A stretch of DNA of 64,000 nucleotides from Owenweeksia sp964619125 (GTDB lineage: Bacteria > Bacteroidota > Bacteroidia > Flavobacteriales > Schleiferiaceae). Positions 50,219 through 59,710 of the stretch are shown piece by piece (position 1 is the first letter of the stretch; every line of letters begins with the position of its first letter). The notes beneath the pieces are model-generated. The model had not been told where the DNA came from and searched no databases. It worked only from the letters and a program-made list of their open reading frames with translations. The stretch is from assembly GCA_964619125.1 (NCBI GenBank), contig CAZUCA010000013.1, positions 1-64,000 on the forward strand, read 5' to 3'. Position numbers and translations under genes: made by a program.

Positions 50219-53176
50219 ATGCTAAACAATCACTCCTCCTTCTCCTTTACCTACGGCACCTTGTCGCTCAGGGAGATGTACGAGTGGGCGGCCGGGCAGG
50301 GACTGGCAGAATTGGTCCTCACCGACATCAACAGCTCCGCGGCAGGAATAGAATTTGTTCGGATCGGCAAAGATCAGGGTATCCGCCCCATATTGGGGGT
50401 CGATTTCAGAAATGGTATCGATCAGCAATACCTCGCACTGGCCATGAATAACGAGGGCTATGCTGAAATCAACCAGCACCTTTCCCACCACCTTGAAAAC
50501 AATATTCCCTTCCCGCCCGAAGCACCAGCCTTTACCAACGCCTTTGTGATTTACCCCTTTGCAAAAGCACCGCAGAAAAAGCTGCAGGCCCATGAATTTG
50601 TCGGCGTTCATCCCAGTCAGTTGATCAAACTCAAGTTTTCAAGCTGGAAAAACCACAGCAACAAGCTGGTGATTTTGCACAGCAACAGCTTCCGCCATAA
50701 AAAGGACTTCAACACCCACCGTTTGCTGCGGGCCATCAATCAAAACACCCTCCTCAGCAAACTGTCGCAGTCGGAGCAAGCCTCCCTTAAAGATGTATAC
50801 ACCCCGCCCGGGGAGTTGGAAAAGGCCTTTGAAGAATTTCCGGAAATAATAAGCAACACCAGGGCCATGCTGGCGCAATGCCAGATCGATTTCGAGTTTA
50901 AAAACTACCAGAAATCGCAAAACCGGGCGGTATGGACTGAAGGCGGCAGCCTGGCCGATGACCGGGAAAAAATCCATAGCCTGTGCCGGGAAGGGCTTTC
51001 GTACCGCTATGGGCCCAAGCCTTCGCAGGAGGTGCTCAATCGCATGCAGAACGAACTGGAGGTACTGGAAAAACGCGGCTATTACAGCTACTTCCTCATC
51101 AACTGGGATCTGGTAAACTATGCCCGTCGTCAAAACTACTTTTACGTGGGGCGGGGCTCCGGCGCCAACAGCCTGGTGGCCTACCTGCTGCGCATTACCG
51201 ATGTGGATCCCATTGAGCTGGACCTCTACTTCGAGCGCTTTATGAATATGTCGCGCCAGCAGCCACCCGATTTCGACGTGGACTTCTCCTGGCGCGACCG
51301 TCAGGATATAACCCGCTACATTTTTGAGAAATATCCCAGGGCAGCACTGCTGGGGTCGCACACCACCTTTAAATACCGGGCGGTGGTAAGAGAACTGGGG
51401 AAAGTACTGGGATTGCCAGGTCGCGACATCGATGCCCTTAGTGATGCCCGCACCCGCCCGGCTGATCTCGACGAAATGCAGCAACTGGTTCTTAAGTATG
51501 GCAAGTTAATCGAGGACTTTCCTCATAATATGACCATTCACAGCAGCGGCATCCTTATCCCGGAAAAAGAGATCTATCACTTTGGCGCCACCTTTCTGCC
51601 ACCCAAGGGCTTTTCCACCACCCATTTCGATATGTACTCCGCTGAAGATGTGGGCCTCTACAAATTTGACATCCTCGGTCAGCGGGGATTGGGCAAAATC
51701 AAGGACGGGGTGGAGCTGGTAAAACAAAACCAACCCGAAGCCGGCGATATCGACATTCACCATGTGCGGCCATTTTACGAGGATGAAAAGATCAAATCAC
51801 TATTGCGGGAAGGTAAAACCATGGCCTGCTTTTACGTTGAGTCACCTGCTATGCGGGGCTTACTCAAAAAACTGCGGGGCGACACCTACCGCTCCCTGGT
51901 GGCGGCCAGTTCCATTATCCGCCCCGGGGTAGCCAAAAGTGGCATGATGGCCGAGTACATCAAGCGCTTCCGCCAACCGGAAACGCGCAAGTACATCCAT
52001 CCCAAGCTGGCCGAAATACTGAGCGAAACCTATGGCGTAATGGTTTACCAGGAAGACGTGCTCAAAGTAGCCCACTACTTTGCCGGCCTTACTTTGGAAG
52101 AGTCTGATATTCTGCGGCGGGGCATGAGCTGGAAATTCAAGGAACGAAACCGCTTCCACGAGGTAAGGCAGAAGTTTTTCAGCAATTGTGCGGACTACGG
52201 TTATGACCCCGCCGTAGCGGAGGAGGTATGGCGGCAGATTGAAAGCTTCGGCAACTTTGCCTTTGCCAAGGGACATTCCGCCAGCTACGCGGTGGAGAGC
52301 TATCAGAGTTTGTTCCTTAAAGCCTACTACCCCCTGGAGTATATGGTGGCCACCATCAACAATGGTGGCGGCTTTTACCGTACCGAGACCTATATCAACG
52401 AGGCCCGCCTCCATGGCGCTATCATTGAGGCGCCCTGTATTAACCGTTCGCAGGTGGAGACCAGCATCAACGGCAGGCGGATATTTTTAGGTTTTAACCT
52501 GATGAAGGATTTGGAGGACCGGGCGGTGGAGAAAATATTGACAGAAAGGCAAAAAGAAGGGCGTTTTACTTCCCTGAAAAACTTCCTTGACCGGGTGGAA
52601 ATTTCACTGGAGCAGCTGATTATCCTGATTCGGATCAATGCCTTTCGCAGCCTCAATACCGATAAGAAAAAACTGCTGTGGGAGGCCCACTTCCTGCTGG
52701 GCGGGGCCAAGAAGTCCAGCCCGGTCAGCGACCTCTTCCGCAGCGAAACCCCTAAAATGAAGTTGCCGGAACTGGAACACAGTCCGCATGAAAATGCGGT
52801 GGATGAAATTGAAATCCTGGGCTTCCCTCTCTCCTCGCCCTTTGAGCTGGTCCCCAAACTTCCGGAAGGCACCATCCTGGCCCGGGATCTTCCTGATCAC
52901 ATCGGTAAAGAAATTTCGATTTGCGGATACCTGATCCATGTAAAGAACCTTAACACCCGTGGGCAACGCGCCGAACACATGCAGTTTGGCTGCTTTCTCG
53001 ATATTGAAGGCAATTTTATCGATAGCGTCCACTTCCCCAAGGTGGCTGCGCGTTATCGCTTTCAGGGCAAAGGCGTATACCTGCTCAAAGGCAGAGTTAG
53101 TGAAGAATATGATTTTGTAAGCCTTGAAACCCGCTATATGGAGCGCCTGCCGTATGTAAATTTTCAGGAGGTTTGA
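50219..53176 (+). CDS. DNA polymerase III alpha subunit, short DnaE (translesion type)
   Basis: This 985-residue C-family polymerase is about 170 residues shorter than replicative DnaE1. The PHP domain (about 1-200) is degenerate: the usual HLHVHSxYS opening reads LNNHSSFSF, and the TDH motif reads LTDIN, so metal binding is likely lost. The polymerase core is intact, with VGRGSGANSLVAYLLRI and the catalytic PDFDVDFSW (Asp pair), and MVYQEDVLKVA and SYAVESYQSLFLKAYYPLE in the fingers. The C-terminus holds an OB-type domain (about 890-970). Position after dinB suggests a DinB/DnaE mutagenesis pair comparable to ImuB/DnaE2. Confidence 0.9.
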   Translation: MLNNHSSFSFTYGTLSLREMYEWAAGQGLAELVLTDINSSAAGIEFVRIGKDQGIRPILGVDFRNGIDQQYLALAMNNEGYAEINQHLSHHLENNIPFPPEAPAFTNAFVIYPFAKAPQKKLQAHEFVGVHPSQLIKLKFSSWKNHSNKLVILHSNSFRHKKDFNTHRLLRAINQNTLLSKLSQSEQASLKDVYTPPGELEKAFEEFPEIISNTRAMLAQCQIDFEFKNYQKSQNRAVWTEGGSLADDREKIHSLCREGLSYRYGPKPSQEVLNRMQNELEVLEKRGYYSYFLINWDLVNYARRQNYFYVGRGSGANSLVAYLLRITDVDPIELDLYFERFMNMSRQQPPDFDVDFSWRDRQDITRYIFEKYPRAALLGSHTTFKYRAVVRELGKVLGLPGRDIDALSDARTRPADLDEMQQLVLKYGKLIEDFPHNMTIHSSGILIPEKEIYHFGATFLPPKGFSTTHFDMYSAEDVGLYKFDILGQRGLGKIKDGVELVKQNQPEAGDIDIHHVRPFYEDEKIKSLLREGKTMACFYVESPAMRGLLKKLRGDTYRSLVAASSIIRPGVAKSGMMAEYIKRFRQPETRKYIHPKLAEILSETYGVMVYQEDVLKVAHYFAGLTLEESDILRRGMSWKFKERNRFHEVRQKFFSNCADYGYDPAVAEEVWRQIESFGNFAFAKGHSASYAVESYQSLFLKAYYPLEYMVATINNGGGFYRTETYINEARLHGAIIEAPCINRSQVETSINGRRIFLGFNLMKDLEDRAVEKILTERQKEGRFTSLKNFLDRVEISLEQLIILIRINAFRSLNTDKKKLLWEAHFLLGGAKKSSPVSDLFRSETPKMKLPELEHSPHENAVDEIEILGFPLSSPFELVPKLPEGTILARDLPDHIGKEISICGYLIHVKNLNTRGQRAEHMQFGCFLDIEGNFIDSVHFPKVAARYRFQGKGVYLLKGRVSEEYDFVSLETRYMERLPYVNFQEV

Positions 53177-53182
53177 TTTATT

Positions 53183-53372
53183 ATCTTCAACAAAACCCCG
53201 GCACAATCTTAAGCTTCTACGAAGAGAGGAAGAACAGTATTAAGGTGTTTCCTACCATTCAAAATGCCACCTGGATTTGAAGAACCTAAATACCAGCAAG
53301 ACCCTGGTAGTGCTCACTAACAAAAACTACTACCAATTGCCTTACCTTGACGCCCTGATGAAGGAAGCATGA
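53183..53372 (+). pseudogene. Possible remnant of a broken gene
   Basis: Two adjoining frames read like protein. The first, to TGA at 53278-53280, gives ...NPGTILSFYEERKNSIKVF and PTIQNATWI. The second, from 53277 to TGA at 53370-53372, gives LKNLNTSKTLVVLTNKNYYQ and LPYLDALMKEA with codon choice like the neighbours. A single frameshift near 53277 would join them. No start codon or promoter was seen. Family not recognised. It may be a decayed C-terminal fragment. Confidence 0.3.
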
Positions 53373-53408
53373 TTGTACTGAGCAAGAAATATATTGAAGA
53401 ACCAGCGC

Positions 53409-53753
53409 ATGATTGACCTCTATGTTATGGCCGCCATCTACCTCATGACCGGTATAATGCATTTTGTGAGTCCTAAAATTTTTCGTCGCATAATGCCGCC
53501 CTACCTCCCCTACCATAAGGAGTTGGTGATCATTTCCGGTGTGGCCGAAATCCTATTGGCGTTGGGTTTGTTCGTTTCTGTCACCAGGTGCTGGGCCGCC
53601 TGGGGCTTAATTGCCTTGCTTATTGCCGTATTTCCGGCCAATGTGGAGCAGGTTCGCAGCAAAAGGGCCCGCATGGGACTACCGTTGTGGTTGGTATGGT
53701 TACGCCTTCCTCTTCAGGGGGTGCTTATTTACTGGGCCTGGCTTTATACTTAA
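53409..53753 (+). CDS. DoxX-like small membrane protein
   Basis: This 114-residue protein has four predicted membrane helices. Segments AAIYLMTGIMHFVSPKIFRRIMPPYLPYH and VIISGVAEILLALGLF fit the DoxX/MauE-like family, in which the first His (in GIMHF) and Pro-Pro loop are common. The ATG at 53409 is preferred to a TTG at 53394. No redox partner is adjacent. It may take part in membrane redox or sulfur chemistry, but its role is unknown. Confidence 0.72.
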   Translation: MIDLYVMAAIYLMTGIMHFVSPKIFRRIMPPYLPYHKELVIISGVAEILLALGLFVSVTRCWAAWGLIALLIAVFPANVEQVRSKRARMGLPLWLVWLRLPLQGVLIYWAWLYT

Positions 53754-53840
53754 TTTTTCATCCCCGGCTTGATCAATGGTAAGCACCGCCATTTATGAAC
53801 TTAGCTGGTAAGGAATTGTCATTTCATCAAAAACCAACAC

Positions 53841-54560
53841 ATGCAGGACATTAGCAATAAAGTGGCCCTGATTACGGGCGGAAGTAAAGGCATTGGCTTC
53901 GGCGTAGCCAGGGAATTAATGAAGGAAGGTATGCGAGTGGTGGTTACCAGCCGCTCCCAACAAGCAGCCGATGAAGCTGCCGCTGAATTGAATAAAAGTG
54001 GCCGGGGTGAAGCTTTTGGCATTGAATCGGATGTACGCAGTTATGATTCGCAAAAAGCAGCGGTGCGGAAGACGGTAGAAAAATATGGTCAACTCGATCT
54101 TCTTTTTGCCAATGCGGGCCTGGGGCACTTTGCCTCCATTGAAGACATGACCCCGGAACAGTGGAAGGAGGTTATCGACACTAACCTGACCGGTGTTTTT
54201 TACAGCATTAAAGCCGCCGTTGACGAACTCAAGAAAAGTAAGGGCTTCATCATCACCCTCAGCAGCCTGGCCGGTACCAATTTCTTCCCCACTGGTGCCG
54301 CCTACAACGCCAGCAAATTTGGTCTTACCGGCTTTACCCAGTCGGTAATGCTCGATTTGCGGCAGCACGGTATCAGAGTTTCCACCATTATGCCCGGTTC
54401 GGTTGCTACTCATTTCAATGGCAATACTCCCAGTGAGGAAGATGCCTGGAAAATACAACCCGAGGATATTGGTGAGATGACTGCTCATCTTATGAAACTC
54501 GATGCGCGTACCCTGCCCAGTAAAATTGAGGTAAGACCTAGTATGCCTCCCCAAAAATAA
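53841..54560 (+). CDS. Short-chain dehydrogenase/reductase
   Basis: This 239-residue NAD(P)-dependent oxidoreductase has a Rossmann motif ALITGGSKGIGFGVAREL, NAGLG at the NNAG position, catalytic Ser in LSSLAGT and YxxxK as YNASKFGLTG, then MPGSVATHF. All catalytic residues are in place. The product and substrate are not predictable. A terminator follows, so it is probably transcribed alone. Confidence 0.93.
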   Translation: MQDISNKVALITGGSKGIGFGVARELMKEGMRVVVTSRSQQAADEAAAELNKSGRGEAFGIESDVRSYDSQKAAVRKTVEKYGQLDLLFANAGLGHFASIEDMTPEQWKEVIDTNLTGVFYSIKAAVDELKKSKGFIITLSSLAGTNFFPTGAAYNASKFGLTGFTQSVMLDLRQHGIRVSTIMPGSVATHFNGNTPSEEDAWKIQPEDIGEMTAHLMKLDARTLPSKIEVRPSMPPQK

Positions 54561-54585
54561 AAAGCACAATAATCCCCATATTGAG

Positions 54586-54613
54586 AAAGGAGGACTGGCA
54601 GCCTCCTTTTTTT
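54586..54613 (+). terminator. Terminator after the SDR gene
   Basis: AAAGGAGG (54586-54593) pairs with CCTCCTTT (54602-54609), followed by a T run. Confidence 0.9.
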
Positions 54614-54655
54614 AATTCCTGAACAAGAGAAGGTCAACTGCCTTTACTTTAATGC

Positions 54656-55186
54656 ATGAGCTTAATGTTTAATAAAGACAGTCGCTGGCCTCTTTTAGGA
54701 GGAGGTATTATAACTTTTCTGGGACTCGGTGTGGCCGTCTTAATCGGGGAAATAGAGGGCTATAAAGCCAAGCAGTTTCTAGACCAATCGCAGAACAACA
54801 TCAACATGCTTTGCAATACTATCGTGCTGGCTTCGGCCACTATCCTGGCGCTGCTATTTACGGTTTTAAGCCTGAGTACCGGCACCAGCATCAAGCTCAA
54901 AAATGCCTTTTACCGGCGTATTAAACAGGTTGCCCTCTTTGATACCATCCTCTTTATCATCACCATTTTTATTTTTCTCACCCTTAATTTCCCCGTTGAT
55001 AAGGCCGGCGACATTCCACCCGTTTGGTATAAGGGCATATACTACCTCACCGCAGTAGCCGCCTCGATCATAGGGGGACTGATAGTTACTGTAATTCTGC
55101 TGCTTTATCACACCGTAAGCGACCTCATCCACATTCTTGGATTTGGTTCAGACCACCCCATGGCCGAAATAGATGACGAGGAATAA
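54656..55186 (+). CDS. Four-helix membrane protein of unknown function
   Basis: This 176-residue protein has four membrane helices (about residues 12-32, 52-75, 92-110, 128-152). A DQSQNNINMLCN segment and a short acidic cytoplasmic tail (MAEIDDEE) are present. No family is recognised. Two ATGs, 54656 and 54665, are possible starts. It ends 11 nt before the convergent acyltransferase gene. Confidence 0.65.
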   Translation: MSLMFNKDSRWPLLGGGIITFLGLGVAVLIGEIEGYKAKQFLDQSQNNINMLCNTIVLASATILALLFTVLSLSTGTSIKLKNAFYRRIKQVALFDTILFIITIFIFLTLNFPVDKAGDIPPVWYKGIYYLTAVAASIIGGLIVTVILLLYHTVSDLIHILGFGSDHPMAEIDDEE

Positions 55187-55197
55187 CAGCGCGCTGT

Positions 55198-55782
55198 TTA
55201 GAATATTTCAGGATTGTAATTTTCGGGATGCTTACCTGTGACAGGACGATAAAATTCCTGGATATAGAGCATGTCTTTGCCAAAATCCCCCGAGGGAGTG
55301 AAGGGACCCTCTACCCCGCCCGTTTTCTTCTGGTAGTCAAGGTAGCCCAATGAAATAGGAACACCCGCTTCGCGAGCTATGCGATAAAAACCGGTGCGCC
55401 AGTGTGGCACCGCTTTACGGGTACCTTCAGCCGGTACCAATATGATTAAGGGGTCCTGGGTTTTCAACAATTCAATAGCGTGATCGGTGAGCTTGTTTCG
55501 GGCTTTGCTGCGATCTACCCCAATGGCCCCGCACCATTTAAAAAACCAGCCAAAGGGGCCCCTGGTGTAATCGTCTTTGATGAAAAATTTCACATCCAAA
55601 TCCATATACCAAAAAGCGGCCAGGGCAATGGGGAAATCCCAGTTGGAGGTATGAGGAGCGGCCACCATCACTGAATGAGCAATTTCCGGAGTTACATTGG
55701 CCACAATCCGCCACCCGAACAGGCGTAAAAAAATGCGGGCTAAAATTTTTTTCAATCCTGAAAGTTTGCCGCAAATTATCAT
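55198..55782 (-). CDS. 1-acyl-sn-glycerol-3-phosphate acyltransferase-like protein
   Basis: This 194-residue PlsC-like acyltransferase has the catalytic HX4D as APHTSNWDFPI, an FFIKDDYTRGPFGWFFKWCGAIGVDRSK stretch split over positions 62-90, and the substrate-binding block VPAEGTRK. It probably acylates a lysolipid at the inner membrane; a single weak membrane segment is seen near the N-terminus. The ATG at 55782 is preferred to further upstream in-frame codons, which add 59 residues overlapping the divergent gene. It is convergent with the upstream membrane protein. Confidence 0.85.
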   Translation of the reverse strand: MIICGKLSGLKKILARIFLRLFGWRIVANVTPEIAHSVMVAAPHTSNWDFPIALAAFWYMDLDVKFFIKDDYTRGPFGWFFKWCGAIGVDRSKARNKLTDHAIELLKTQDPLIILVPAEGTRKAVPHWRTGFYRIAREAGVPISLGYLDYQKKTGGVEGPFTPSGDFGKDMLYIQEFYRPVTGKHPENYNPEIF

Positions 55783-55845
55783 TTTCTCCCCAGCTGGAAC
55801 CTGATTGCTCTTGAGTGAAGCTCGCAAAAGCCTTAACTTTATTAG

Positions 55846-56106
55846 ATGCCCACCAAGCAAAATAAAAGGAGGAGTGCCACCTACTGGATGGCAAATGACG
55901 ACAACCAGTTGGAGGTTACCGAATGGCTCGGAGCGGTGGTACATTATTATTTGCTGCACCGCAAAATCCCCTTTAACCGCCTATACATCTCCAGGCTGGC
56001 CAAACTACATCGACAAATGGGCTATTTAGCCCTCCTTATTCTGGTAATGGTGTTGATTTCCTGTTTCCTGAGTATACTCACTGGTCAGGGTATTATTCTT
56101 TTCTAA
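55846..56106 (+). CDS. Small membrane protein of unknown function
   Basis: This 86-residue protein has a basic N-terminus (MPTKQNKRRSATYWMANDDN), a polar segment and one C-terminal membrane helix (about 59-83, LALLILVMVLISCFLSILTGQGI). A TAACTTTA-like box ends about 5 nt before the ATG, similar to other short-spaced promoters here. No family recognised. It is divergent from the acyltransferase and upstream of mutA. Confidence 0.5.
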   Translation: MPTKQNKRRSATYWMANDDNQLEVTEWLGAVVHYYLLHRKIPFNRLYISRLAKLHRQMGYLALLILVMVLISCFLSILTGQGIILF

Positions 56107-56141
56107 TTTTTGAGACCTTTGTGGGCAAATCCGCTAACAGT

Positions 56142-57512
56142 ATGGCTCAGCAAGACCTGATGCACAACTTTGACCCCAGCAGTAAAGAGCGCTGGCTCGA
56201 AAAAATAAAGAACGACCTCAAGGGCAAGGACTTCCAAAGCCTGGTTTCACACACAGCCGAAGGCATTGAAATACAGCCGGCCTACACCGCTGAGGATATC
56301 GAAGTGACCGCTCAGCCCTTCAGGGATAACCTTAAATGGGATACTGTTCAGGAAATAGTGGTAAGGGATATCAAAGCTGCTAATAATGAAGCTTTACATC
56401 AACTCAACCGAGGCGCCACCTCCCTTCTCTTTTACCTGTCAGGTGATGAGGACTTGCAGCAATTGCTGCAAGACGTTAAGATTGAGTATATAAGGTTAAA
56501 TCTGGTAGTGCAGGATCACCCCCTTCGACTGGCTGAAAATTTAGCGAAGCTAATCAGTGAGCGCAGTTTGGAGGCAGTGGAAATTGCCGGCTCAATCAAC
56601 TTCGACCCTATCGAAAATCTTGCCCGCAGCGGTAACTGGTTTCAGAATGAAGAGGAAGATTTCAAAACCCTGTCCGACTTAAAGGATCTAGTACCAGCTA
56701 AGATGGCCAGCCAATGTATTAATGTAAATCTCTTCGCCAATGCCGGTGCCACTCTCAGCCAACAATTGGGTATAGCTCTGGCCATGCTATATGAAAACAC
56801 ATATAAAACGGCGGCATCTGATCTCAATGGTTGCTGGGTGAATTTTGCGGTAGGCTCTGATTATTTTGGGGAAATTGCCAAACTACGCGCCTTCCGCAGA
56901 CTGTGGCTGCAACTTCAAAAGGAACTCGGCCTTAGCGGTGAGCAGCCCTGCCTGTACTGCGAGTCGGCCCTGCGCAACAAGACCATTCTCGACGCTTACA
57001 ACAATATGATTCGTACTACCAGCGAGGCTATGGCAGCGGTAATTGGTGGCGCCAACGAAATAGCGCTTAAATCTTTTGACCTGCCTTTTGATGAGCCCGG
57101 TACTTTTGGGGAACGCATTGCTAAAAATCAATCGGCCATTTTACAGTATGAGAGCCACCTCGATGCCGTGAAGGATATTGCCCAGGGCTCTTATTTTATT
57201 GAGGAACTAACCGAAAAACTGGCAGCAGCAGGCTGGGATTTCTTTAAAGCCATTGAAGCGGAGGGAGGCATAGTGGCTGCCCTGAAAAACAACTGGCTGC
57301 AAACTGCCATTGAAAAGTCGGCCCGGACGGAGCAGCAGGCCTTTGATGCGCAGGAAATGCTGCTTATCGGTGCTAATAAATATGCCCCTGAAGATGAGAA
57401 TCTCAGGGAGAGGATTAAGCAGGCAATGTTTTATCATGAAAATAACAAGACTACGACCGTTAGCCCCCTCAAGCTGAAGCGGCTTTCTGAATCACTCGAA
57501 AAACAATTCTGA
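56142..57512 (+). CDS. mutA: Methylmalonyl-CoA mutase, small subunit
   Basis: This 456-residue subunit resembles the mutase barrel domain, as in MutA, but lacks the C-terminal cobalamin-binding domain, as in short MutA subunits of several Bacteroidota. Segments SKERWLEKIKNDLKGKDFQSL, IHWLAxx-type loops, and YCESALRNKTILDAYNNMIRTTSEAMAAVIGGANE split over 279-315 are mutase-like. It pairs with MutB, encoded 32 nt downstream. The ATG at 56142 follows a weak TAATTTTTGAG box. Confidence 0.9.
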   Translation: MAQQDLMHNFDPSSKERWLEKIKNDLKGKDFQSLVSHTAEGIEIQPAYTAEDIEVTAQPFRDNLKWDTVQEIVVRDIKAANNEALHQLNRGATSLLFYLSGDEDLQQLLQDVKIEYIRLNLVVQDHPLRLAENLAKLISERSLEAVEIAGSINFDPIENLARSGNWFQNEEEDFKTLSDLKDLVPAKMASQCINVNLFANAGATLSQQLGIALAMLYENTYKTAASDLNGCWVNFAVGSDYFGEIAKLRAFRRLWLQLQKELGLSGEQPCLYCESALRNKTILDAYNNMIRTTSEAMAAVIGGANEIALKSFDLPFDEPGTFGERIAKNQSAILQYESHLDAVKDIAQGSYFIEELTEKLAAAGWDFFKAIEAEGGIVAALKNNWLQTAIEKSARTEQQAFDAQEMLLIGANKYAPEDENLRERIKQAMFYHENNKTTTVSPLKLKRLSESLEKQF

Positions 57513-57544
57513 AGCCAGCTGAATCTTCGCAAAAAGTACGTATA

Positions 57545-59680
57545 ATGTCTCGACACAATTTTACCAATAGCAATTATCAGAACCCGGCCAGGGAAGAGTC
57601 AACTAACGGCAACAGCAGTTGGGCGACACCTGAGGGTATTGAGGTGCCAAGCGCTTTTGACAAGGCTTCCTTTCAGAAGCTTTCTCATACTGATTATGTA
57701 GCGGGCCTGGCGCCATACCTGCGTGGCCCCTACTCCACCATGTACGTAAGCCGCCCCTGGACAATTCGCCAGTATGCCGGTTTCTCCACTGCAGAAGAAT
57801 CCAATGCCTTTTACCGCCGCAACCTGGCGGCCGGTCAAAAAGGACTTTCGGTAGCTTTTGACCTGGCCACCCACCGCGGCTATGATTCGGATCACGAACG
57901 CGTGCTGGGCGATGTAGGGAAAGCCGGAGTAGCCATTGACTCGGTAGAGGATATGAAGATTCTCTTTGATCAGATTCCCCTCGACCAGATGTCGGTATCG
58001 ATGACCATGAATGGGGCGGTGATCCCGGTAATGGCCTTTTATATTGTTGCGGCCGAAGAGCAGGGTGTAAAGCCAGAGCAGTTATCCGGTACTATTCAGA
58101 ATGATATTCTCAAGGAATTTATGGTGCGGAATACTTATATCTATCCACCCCAGCCTTCCATGAAGATTGTGGCCGACATCTTTGAGTACACCAAAAACCA
58201 TATGCCGCGATTTAACAGTATTTCCATTTCCGGATACCATATGCACGAAGCCGGCGCCACTGCCGACATCGAGCTGGCCTACACTCTCGCCGATGGTATG
58301 GAGTACATCCGTACTGGTATGAAAGCCGGTCTCAAGGTGGATGAGTTTGCTCCCCGCCTTTCTTTCTTTTGGGGCATTGGCATGAACCACTTTATGGAGA
58401 TCGCCAAAATGCGTGCGGCGCGCATGCTTTGGGCCAAAATTGTTAAAGACTTTGGCGCCGAAAACCCCAAGTCAATGGCACTGCGCACTCACAGCCAAAC
58501 CAGTGGTTACAGCCTTACCGAACAGGATCCTTTCAACAATGTGGCACGTACTACCATTGAAGCGATGGCAGCAGTATTTGGCGGCACCCAGTCGCTGCAC
58601 ACCAACTCCCTTGATGAGGCCATTGCCCTGCCCACCGATTTCTCTGCCCGTATCGCGCGCAATACCCAGCTTATCATCCAGGAGGAATTAGGCGTAACCC
58701 GCACGGTAGACCCCTGGGGAGGCTCTTACTACCTAGAATACCTCACCGAGCAACTCATGCAGAAGGCCTGGGAACTAATAGAAGAGGTTGAAGAGTTGGG
58801 CGGTATGGCCAAGGCCATCGAAACCGGTGTGCCCAAGATGAGGATTGAAGAGGCGGCCGCTAAAAAACAGGCCCGCATTGATTCCGGCAAGGAATGGATT
58901 ATTGGGGTCAATGCTTACCGCAATGAAAAGGATGAGCCCATTGAATTGCTGGAGGTAGATAATGCGGAGGTACGGCGCAAGCAAATCGAACGCCTGGATC
59001 AGTTAAAGGCCACCCGCAATCAAAAGGCAGTAGACGAGAAGCTGACAGCCCTGGAGGAAGCCGCCCGTAGCGGCAATGGCAACCTGCTGGCCCTGGCGGT
59101 AGAGGCCGCCCGCGAACGTGCAACCCTGGGAGAAATCAGCCTGGCAATGGAGAAGGCCTTTGGGCGCTATACCGCAACTATCCGCTCTATTTCCGGTGTT
59201 TACTCCAATGAGATGAAGAAAGACGACAAATTTGAAAAGGCCCGCAGGCTGGCCGATCGCTTTGAAGAACTGGACGGCCGCCGGCCAAGAATCATGGTAG
59301 CAAAAATGGGTCAGGATGGTCACGACCGTGGCGCCAAGGTGGTAGCTACCTCTTTTGCCGACCTGGGCTTTGATGTGGATATAGGTCCGCTTTTTCAGAC
59401 CCCGGCCGAAGCCGCTAAGCAAGCAATTGAAAACGATGTCCACCTGCTGGGGGTAAGTTCCCTGGCCGCGGGCCATAAAACCCTGGTACCCCAGGTTATT
59501 GATGAACTGCAGAAGCAGGGCCGGGAAGATATAATGGTAATCGCTGGCGGGGTGATTCCCCAAAATGACTACCAATACCTCTTTGATGCCGGGGTAGTGG
59601 GTGTGTTTGGACCAGGCACCGTAATCGCTGAGGCCGCTTCCCGCATTTTAGAAATCATGATTGAGGACCGGGAAAAATAG
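57545..59680 (+). CDS. mutB: Methylmalonyl-CoA mutase, large (catalytic) subunit
   Basis: This B12 enzyme interconverts (R)-methylmalonyl-CoA and succinyl-CoA. The 711-residue protein has a TIM-barrel (about 40-560) with RPWTIRQYAGFSTAEESNAFYR split at 60-81 and MTMNGAVIPVMAFYI. A C-terminal cobalamin domain (about 580-705) has the DxHxxG motif in KMGQDGHDRGAKVV (cobalt-ligand His). The start ATG at 57545 is close to the mutA stop. The mutase works with MeaB, encoded downstream, and feeds propionate or branched-chain amino-acid carbon into the TCA cycle. Confidence 0.97.
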   Translation: MSRHNFTNSNYQNPAREESTNGNSSWATPEGIEVPSAFDKASFQKLSHTDYVAGLAPYLRGPYSTMYVSRPWTIRQYAGFSTAEESNAFYRRNLAAGQKGLSVAFDLATHRGYDSDHERVLGDVGKAGVAIDSVEDMKILFDQIPLDQMSVSMTMNGAVIPVMAFYIVAAEEQGVKPEQLSGTIQNDILKEFMVRNTYIYPPQPSMKIVADIFEYTKNHMPRFNSISISGYHMHEAGATADIELAYTLADGMEYIRTGMKAGLKVDEFAPRLSFFWGIGMNHFMEIAKMRAARMLWAKIVKDFGAENPKSMALRTHSQTSGYSLTEQDPFNNVARTTIEAMAAVFGGTQSLHTNSLDEAIALPTDFSARIARNTQLIIQEELGVTRTVDPWGGSYYLEYLTEQLMQKAWELIEEVEELGGMAKAIETGVPKMRIEEAAAKKQARIDSGKEWIIGVNAYRNEKDEPIELLEVDNAEVRRKQIERLDQLKATRNQKAVDEKLTALEEAARSGNGNLLALAVEAARERATLGEISLAMEKAFGRYTATIRSISGVYSNEMKKDDKFEKARRLADRFEELDGRRPRIMVAKMGQDGHDRGAKVVATSFADLGFDVDIGPLFQTPAEAAKQAIENDVHLLGVSSLAAGHKTLVPQVIDELQKQGREDIMVIAGGVIPQNDYQYLFDAGVVGVFGPGTVIAEAASRILEIMIEDREK

Positions 59681-59710
59681 TTATCTTTAAAATAACTACA
59701 ATGGTATATA

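Noticed and set aside
50639..51484. 281-codon open frame antisense to dnaE
   Set aside because: Contains no recognisable domain; the plus-strand polymerase motifs explain the region.
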